Translations under genes and position numbers: made by a program
Notes under the pieces: model-generated
What the model was told of the DNA's origin: nothing
The model's input: only the letters and a program-made list of their open reading frames with translations
Database searches by the model: none
Source: Okapia johnstoni
Lineage: Eukaryota; Chordata; Mammalia; Artiodactyla; Giraffidae
DNA: 64,000 nucleotides
Assembly: GCA_024291935.2 (NCBI GenBank)
Contig: CM044315.1
Location: 78,474,385 to 78,538,384 of the forward strand
Direction of reading: 5' to 3'
Part shown: piece after piece, positions 58,831 to 64,000 of the stretch
Position numbering within the stretch: the first letter of the stretch is position 1
Layout of the letters: every line of letters starts with the position of its first letter

Positions 58831-59999
58831 GTTGTTGCTAACTTGTGTCCAACTCTTTGCAACCCCATGGACTGCAGCAAGCTAGGCTCCTCTGTCCTCC
58901 ACCATCTCCTGGAGTTTGCTCAAATTCATGTCTATTGAGGCAGTGATGCTATCTAATTATATTATCCTCTGTTGCCTCTTCTCCTTTTGCCTTCAATCTT
59001 TCCCAGCATCAGGGTCTCTTCCAGTGAGTCGGTTCTTTGCATCAGGTGACCAAAGTATTGGCGATTCAGCATCAGTCCTTCCAATGAATATTCAAGGTTG
59101 ATTTCCCTTATGATTGATGGTTTGATCTCCTTACAGTCTAAGGGACTCTCAAGAGCCTTCTCCAGCATCATAATTCAAAATCATCAATTCTTTGGCACTC
59201 AGCCTTCTTATGGTCCAACTCACATCTGAGCTTCCCTTGTAGCTCAGCTGGTAAAGAATTCGCCTGCAATGCAGACCTGGGTTTGCCTGCAGTCACTGTC
59301 CACAGTGATTTTGGAGCCCAAGAAAATAAAATCTTTCACTGCTTCTACTTTTTTCCCTTCTATTTGTCATGAAGTTATAGGACTGGATGCCATGATCTTA
59401 GTTTTTTGACTGTTGAAAGTTTCAAGGCAGCTTTTTCACTCTCCTCTTTGACCCTCATCTAGAGGCTTTTTAGGTCCTCTTCATTTTCTGCCATTAGAGT
59501 GGTATCATCTGCATATCTTAGGTTGATGATATTTCTCTTGGCAGCCTTTGATTCCAGCATGTGATTCATGCAGCCTAGCGTTTTGCATGATATACTCTGC
59601 ATGCAAGTTCAATAAGCAGGGTGACAATATATAGCCTTTTCATACTCCTTTCCCAATTTTGAACCAGTTGTTCCATGTCCAGGTCTAACTGTTGCATCTT
59701 GACTCACAGGTTTCTCAGGAGACAGTTAAGGTGGGTCTGGTACTTTAACAACCCCGTGAACAGTATGAAAAGGCAAAAAGATATGACACTGGAAGATGAG
59801 TCTCCCAGGTAGGAAGGTGTCCAGTATGCTACTGGGGAAGAACAGAAGGCAATTGTTAACAGCTCCAGAAAGAATGAAGCGGCAGGGCCAAAGCGGAAAC
59901 AACACTCAGTTGTGGATGTTTGTGGTGGTGAAAGTAAAGTCCGATGCTATAAAGAACAATATTACATAGGAATCTGGAATGTTAGGTCCATAAATCAAG
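58831..59999 (-). mobile_element. BovB LINE with inverted 5' fragment
   Basis: 58831-59746 is BovB 3' half on the - strand. 59747-59999 is BovB 5' leader on the + strand (gaacagtatgaaaaggcaaa to tccataaatcaag). Unlike the copy at 54-57 kb, about 1.5 kb of the middle is missing. A short SINE head replaces part of the body at 59226-59283. The flanks resemble each other loosely (aagttgtatctact before, aagttctgtctatact after). Confidence 0.8.
59226..59283 (+). mobile_element. Truncated Bov-tA head inside BovB
   Basis: gagcttcccttgtagctcag through acctgggttt is the tRNA-like head only. BovB on the two sides is not contiguous (about 170 nt missing), so this is an insertion with deletion. Confidence 0.7.
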
Positions 60000-60102
60000 T
60001 TCTGTCTATACTCTGCCGAATATCCTGATAAAACCAGAAAATAATGTCCCACTTTTCTTTGAACACAGGTTGCCCTTGTGACAGTGTTTCCCACTGACTT
60101 TT

Positions 60103-60248
60103 TTTTTTTTTTTTTAAATATGTATTTATTGGTCTGTGCTGGGTCTTAGTTGCAGCATGTGGGATCTAGTTCCCTGACCAGAGATTGAACCTGGGCCCCC
60201 TGTATTGAGAGCTCAGAGTCTTAGCCACTGGACCAGCAGGGAAGTCCC
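60103..60248 (-). mobile_element. tRNA-derived artiodactyl SINE with perfect TSD
   Basis: Reversed, T-rich at the left. Flanked by CCCACTGACTTTT at 60090-60102 and 60249-60261, a 13-bp perfect duplication. Lies just beyond the TMEM69 3' end. Confidence 0.9.
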
Positions 60249-60449
60249 CCCACTGACTTTTAAAGCCACAGATTCTTTCAGTTCAAATAACTAGGTTATG
60301 CCAGGTAAAATAAGCTTGGAAATGCAATTTCCAGGGGCAACTGCAATGAAAACTCCACACTAGAGCCACCTGTTATTTTCAGACTCTCAATCAAGTTTTC
60401 CTCTGAGAATGTATGTGTGTCTGTTTTCAATGACTGTAAAGCTCTAGCA

Positions 60450-60741
60450 CAGTGTTTTTCATCTTTTTTTATTTACATTTTTCAAAACAATTAAAACATT
60501 GAAAATTTTAAGTGGATGACTATAACTCATAAAAAGACTGAAAGAGAATTTTACTTAAGGGTTTTCAAGCTGCTCCTCAGTGATTTCTATTAGATAAAGA
60601 TTTCTACAAATGAAAAATAGTTTGTAAAGAAAATATCACCTTTCCTGGGAAAAAGCTAAACAGGAGTGGTAGAAAAAGATGACTGCAAAACACAAGGCTT
60701 CTAACCAACATGCTAACATTATCTATAGAGTAGTTTTATAT
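60450..60741 (-). other. TMEM69: TMEM69 3'UTR and polyA signal
   Basis: AATAAA on the - strand at 60468-60473 gives a 3'UTR of roughly 290 nt. Another AATAAA overlaps the stop region (60741-60746) and is too close to be the main signal. The end point is inferred. Confidence 0.6.
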
Positions 60742-61455
60742 TTATTTTACTTGCCCAAGTCTCTTGGGTCCTTTCTCTGGATAAAAATCTTTCACTAGTA
60801 AAGTGATTACAAATGAAAAAAAGGCCACTAAAGTGACTACTATCCTCAGGGCTTTGAACCAATTGGGATAATGCGGCAAGAGAAAAAGTTCAGTGTGTAA
60901 TGCTATCCCCAAACCTATTATTACTGTGACTATAGCTTCACTGAGTCTTTCAGAAATAAAGAAAGCAAACCATGAAAACACAACAGGAGCTACACTATTA
61001 GCTAAATTGAGGAAGTCAGGTTTGGCTGGACTACCTTCTGGCAGAGCAAAACCCCATCTGATCCCTCCTAAGAAAGAAAGGAAACTGGCTCCATAAGCCA
61101 GCTGAGTAAAAGCTAAGATGGGAATATAAGTCTTTGTCATCACCATGACCAGTGGTGGAGCAACGAAGGGGATTAGTCCTGCCAGAGTTATGTATAATGC
61201 TGGCTTTGGGCTGTCAGGCAGGAAACTGATGGTTCGTGGTGGCCTGGGTGGAAGCACTGCTTGCTCTTGCTTCTTCTTAAAACTGCATAGGGAAGTATGA
61301 TAATACTGTGTCTTGCTCACACATGCTGGAAAGGATGAGAAAAGCCAAAGCCTTGGAAACAAAGGGGAGAAGTTCTGCTGAAGACATGTCTTGTGAGAAA
61401 GTGTTTCTATTCTCCTGCTGGCTCCTGGTCTGACTGTGGAAGTGTACTTCAGCAT
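60742..61455 (-). CDS. TMEM69: TMEM69 main coding exon (residues 15-251)
   Basis: The acceptor is ttttccctatag immediately before the codon ATG at 61455. That Met is internal (residue 15) once the upstream exon is joined, and a TAG lies just upstream in the intron. The exon carries all the hydrophobic segments and ends GPKRLGQVK before TAA at 60742-60744. Confidence 0.95.
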   Translation of the reverse strand: MLKYTSTVRPGASRRIETLSHKTCLQQNFSPLFPRLWLFSSFPACVSKTQYYHTSLCSFKKKQEQAVLPPRPPRTISFLPDSPKPALYITLAGLIPFVAPPLVMVMTKTYIPILAFTQLAYGASFLSFLGGIRWGFALPEGSPAKPDFLNLANSVAPVVFSWFAFFISERLSEAIVTVIIGLGIALHTELFLLPHYPNWFKALRIVVTLVAFFSFVITLLVKDFYPEKGPKRLGQVK

Positions 61456-62674
61456 CTATAGGGAAAATAGAACCAGAAGACAACAAAACAGACTTAAAAA
61501 AGAAAATCACCAAGTGTTTTAGTCACAATATGAAACAATATAAAAACAAACCATGTGCTTTCTGTTAGCATGTCAAAGGTTGGTGTATAGGGTGATGTTA
61601 TTGCTGCAAAGACTATTAAATAGCTATACAACATGCAAAAGAAGCTACTACTGAAGAGAAACTGTGATATGTTTTGCCCTACCACAATATTATCCCATTA
61701 AATAAATATCTGGAGGAACAGGTAAAAACTAGGTCTTTAGCTTTTGGCATTCTAAACTGCCTCTTCTATTTATAAATTGAAAAAGAAGCTGCACTAATTA
61801 CTGTGACAATTCTGTTTTATGTAAAGAAAATTAAGCTTTAGACACTGCATACTTTTCATAGCTTCATGCCTTTCTACAAGTCTCTGCCTAGAATTTTAGA
61901 TTACCATTTTTCTCTCTAGGGAACTTACCTTTCAAAATTCAGCTGGAGCTTTCTCCAGTCTGATTTAATTCTGCTATAAGTAAGTACCATATGCACACTC
62001 CTATCGTAACTCTCACAGTGAATTAAAATCACATGTTCACTTGTCTGTTTCAGTAGACCTGAGGGCTTGGACCATATATATTTTTTTCCTTTGCCTTAAA
62101 ATCCCCAGTGCTGTTTATGGCACACAGCCAAAGCAATAATCTCTTCTGCTGCTTCTGTTCTTTAGTGAGTAGATTCCATACTTCAATAGTTACACAGATC
62201 AACTATAACTCAGAAAATACTGGATTAAAGAAAACAAAAGAGCTATTTAAAGAATATTGGTAGTTACTCAAAATTGCTAGGAATGATTCCATCTTGAGAA
62301 CTGTTTTTTTTCCTTTTTGTCTAGAATGTTCTTCCCTGAGGTATCTGCATCATTCATTGCCTCACTCTGACCACCCTATTTATAAATGCAGTACTTAAAA
62401 GTCTACTGTCCCTATTCCCCTTCCCTGCTCTGTAGTTCTCCATAGCACTTACCATTTGACATACTAAATATTTCACTTTGACATATTAAATATTTCACTT
62501 ATTTGTATTTTACTCTTACCCAGATCAACTAGAATATGAAGATAAGGATTTTTGTCTTCTTTATTTTACTACTATTGTCCAGTGAAGCAGTGCTTGGAAA
62601 GTAGTGCTCAAATATTTGCTGAATAAACCAACCTTTGAAGATGCTTGAGAAAACTTCCGGATGAAGTGAAGCAT
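60742..62674 (-). CDS. TMEM69: TMEM69, multi-pass membrane protein; 2 coding exons, 251 aa
   Basis: CDS is complement of 62633-62674 joined to 60742-61455 (756 nt with stop). The main exon was recognised by GGIRWGFALPEGSPAKPD and LLPHYPNWFKALRIVVTL. The family is DUF3429, biochemical role not established. About five hydrophobic segments are visible near residues 100-120, 125-146, 164-182, 188-207 and 218-235. The N terminus is rich in Arg, Lys and Ser with almost no acidic residues (MLHFIRKFSQASSK, then TSTVRPGASRR), compatible with a mitochondrial presequence (inference). The 14-codon first exon matches the N terminus I recall for human TMEM69 (MLRFIQKFSQASSK). An in-frame ATG four codons upstream (62686) is an alternative start; I prefer 62674 from the family and its purine at -3. 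The gene converges on IPP. Confidence 0.93.
62310..62632 (+). mobile_element. L2 LINE 3' remnant
   Basis: tgttcttccctgaggtatct; gtagttctccatagcactta; tatttgctgaataaacc. It ends exactly at the TMEM69 first-coding-exon donor. Confidence 0.6.
62633..62674 (-). CDS. TMEM69: TMEM69 first coding exon (residues 1-14)
   Basis: Read on the - strand: MLHFIRKFSQASSK followed by donor AAG|GTTGGT. It leaves in phase 0 and joins the main exon at its acceptor. The transcribed exon may begin near 62697 after a weak acceptor (cttcctaag). The intronic side of the donor is the reversed end of an L2 remnant. Confidence 0.88.
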
Positions 62675-63224
62675 ACTGGGTCCCATTGAAAGTCTTGCTT
62701 AGGAAGATACCACACAGTTCTGATTAATGCATTTTTACAGCTAAGTGGAGGGTCTGAATCAGAAGCATGCTGCTGTGTACAAAATAAGATGTCATTTAAT
62801 TTTCTTCACTTCATATATAATTTTTAAAAATAGGAATTTGGGGGAATTTCTTCCATATAACAGTTTCCTTTGGAAACAGTCATTCATGTTTTTGCTGTTG
62901 GGTATAAAGAAGAGTAATGCAGAGACAATGTATCTAGAATTTTACAGATGCCTCTATCATTTCCCAACTGTGTGACCTTGGATAAATTCCTTCTTTGAAG
63001 TGCCAGCTTTCTTATCTTTAACACTGGAAGTCATAGCTTGTCTGCTTTCTTTTTTCCCCTTAGTTATTTATTTTGGGGCTTAGGAGTTTATAGCTTAAAA
63101 GTAATGATAATAGCAATCAATACAACTAGCTGTGAACCAGGCATTATAACTATGTGTTTTATATGCACTACCTTATTTAATACAATCACCTCATCAACTT
63201 GGTGCTGAGTGATATTAATAACCT

Positions 63225-63440
63225 TTTAAGTTAGAGTGCAGATTTTGGAGTCAAATGACCTGGGCTGGAATTCTGGCTCTACCATGTATTAGTTGTGATT
63301 TTGGACAAATTATTTAACCTGATTATAGTGCAGTTCACTAACCTAAGGCTTATAATAACTACATAGGGTCGCCATAAAAATTAAGTAACTTAATAGATGT
63401 AAAAAGCTGAGCACTGTCCCTAACACAAAGCAGGCACTAA
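63225..63440 (+). mobile_element. MIR SINE remnant
   Basis: gcagattttggagtcaaatg; gctctaccatgtattagttg; gagcactgtccctaacacaa, consistent with MIR. Confidence 0.7.
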
Positions 63441-63613
63441 AAAAAAAACCAAACTAGCTATTATTCCCACCTTACAAAATGTAAGCAGCCAGTAAGTGGC
63501 TGAATGAGAATACTATGAACCCAGATCTGTCATGTTTACATGAGTCCCAGTATTAACCAGAAAAACAAAAGTGTCTAAAATCCAAAACCCACAGTTGCTG
63601 CTTAATTTAAAAA

Positions 63614-63780
63614 CTTGGGGACTTCCCTGGTGGTCCAGTGGTTGAGAGTCTGCAGTATCCCAATGCAGGGGACGTGTTTTGAGCCCTGTGGAGGAACTAA
63701 GATCCCATATGCAAAGCAACTAGGCTCTCCAGCCACAAGGAGCCACATCTAAGATCTAACACAGATTAAAAAAAAAACAA
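63614..63780 (+). mobile_element. tRNA-derived artiodactyl SINE (CHR type)
   Basis: ttggggacttccctggtggt ... cacagattaaaaaaaaaac. Confidence 0.82.
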
Positions 63781-64000
63781 CAACCTTGGCAGAGCCCCCT
63801 TGCATCTCTCAAAAGATTCCTTTATTAATAAATCTACTTCTCGCCTATTGGGGAAAAAAAAAAAAAAAACAGTGAACTAATTTCTTGATCACAGATATTA
63901 GGGCTGGGTCAAGAAATTCTGTATACCAGACTGTCAATGGCTATCCATATATGGAAGCAAGTAGGGAGTTAAGTTATCCTGGGTCAATTAGATAATATGG

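Noticed and set aside
61926..61960. Upstream TMEM69 exon ending at the strong donor AAAG|GTAAGT (near 61929)
   Set aside because: Its reading frame into the main exon contains TGA and does not match the family N terminus; the exon at 62633-62674 does. It could still be an alternative noncoding exon.
410..63775. Repeated ccactgagccaccagggaag-type units, as tRNA genes or a CRISPR-like array
   Set aside because: They are heads of dispersed SINEs on both strands with irregular spacing. They derive from tRNA but lack an intact tRNA fold, and there is no spacer regularity.

Overview
The window is vertebrate nuclear DNA from a bovid ruminant (cattle, sheep, goat or a close relative; the sequence alone does not separate them). 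The evidence is the dense set of bovid-specific repeats (BovB/RTE LINEs, Bov-tA and BOV-A2 SINEs, tRNA-derived artiodactyl SINEs, an artiodactyl L1 3' end) and two recognisable mammalian genes. It is not microbial. No operon, CRISPR array, phage or plasmid feature was seen.

Layout. Positions 1-20.2 kb are gene-poor. They hold a U6 snRNA/L1 chimeric retrocopy (6.15-7.49 kb), a 5'-truncated BovB with a perfect target-site duplication (9.06-10.11 kb), a near full-length BovB (10.87-14.28 kb) and a solo LTR (19.0-19.54 kb). A CpG island at about 20.45-21.14 kb is the promoter and first noncoding exon of IPP (KLHL27). IPP runs on the + strand: eight coding exons between 24,042 and 52,141 join without a frame error into a 584-residue BTB-BACK-Kelch protein, and the 3'UTR ends near 53.84 kb. 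Its introns carry many young insertions, including a tandem BovB pair, a mariner-type palindrome resembling the bovine miR-2284/2285 hairpins, and a SINE 17 bp past the exon 2 splice donor. TMEM69 lies tail-to-tail on the - strand (60.74-62.67 kb). Its short first coding exon (14 codons, 62,633-62,674) is easy to miss and is identified here. Its noncoding first exon and promoter are probably beyond the right edge. The IPP-TMEM69 order and convergence match my knowledge of human 1p34.1.

Between the two genes, immediately after the IPP polyA signals, sits a BovB copy with the structure expected of twin priming: inverted 5' part, direct 3' part, about 25 nt lost at the junction, and an 11-bp flanking duplication. 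A second BovB at 58.8-60.0 kb also has an inverted 5' piece.

I found no undescribed gene system. The main items of interest are retrotransposition products, insertions close to splice or promoter elements, and the reconstructed exon structures. Repeat names were assigned from remembered family features, not a database search.
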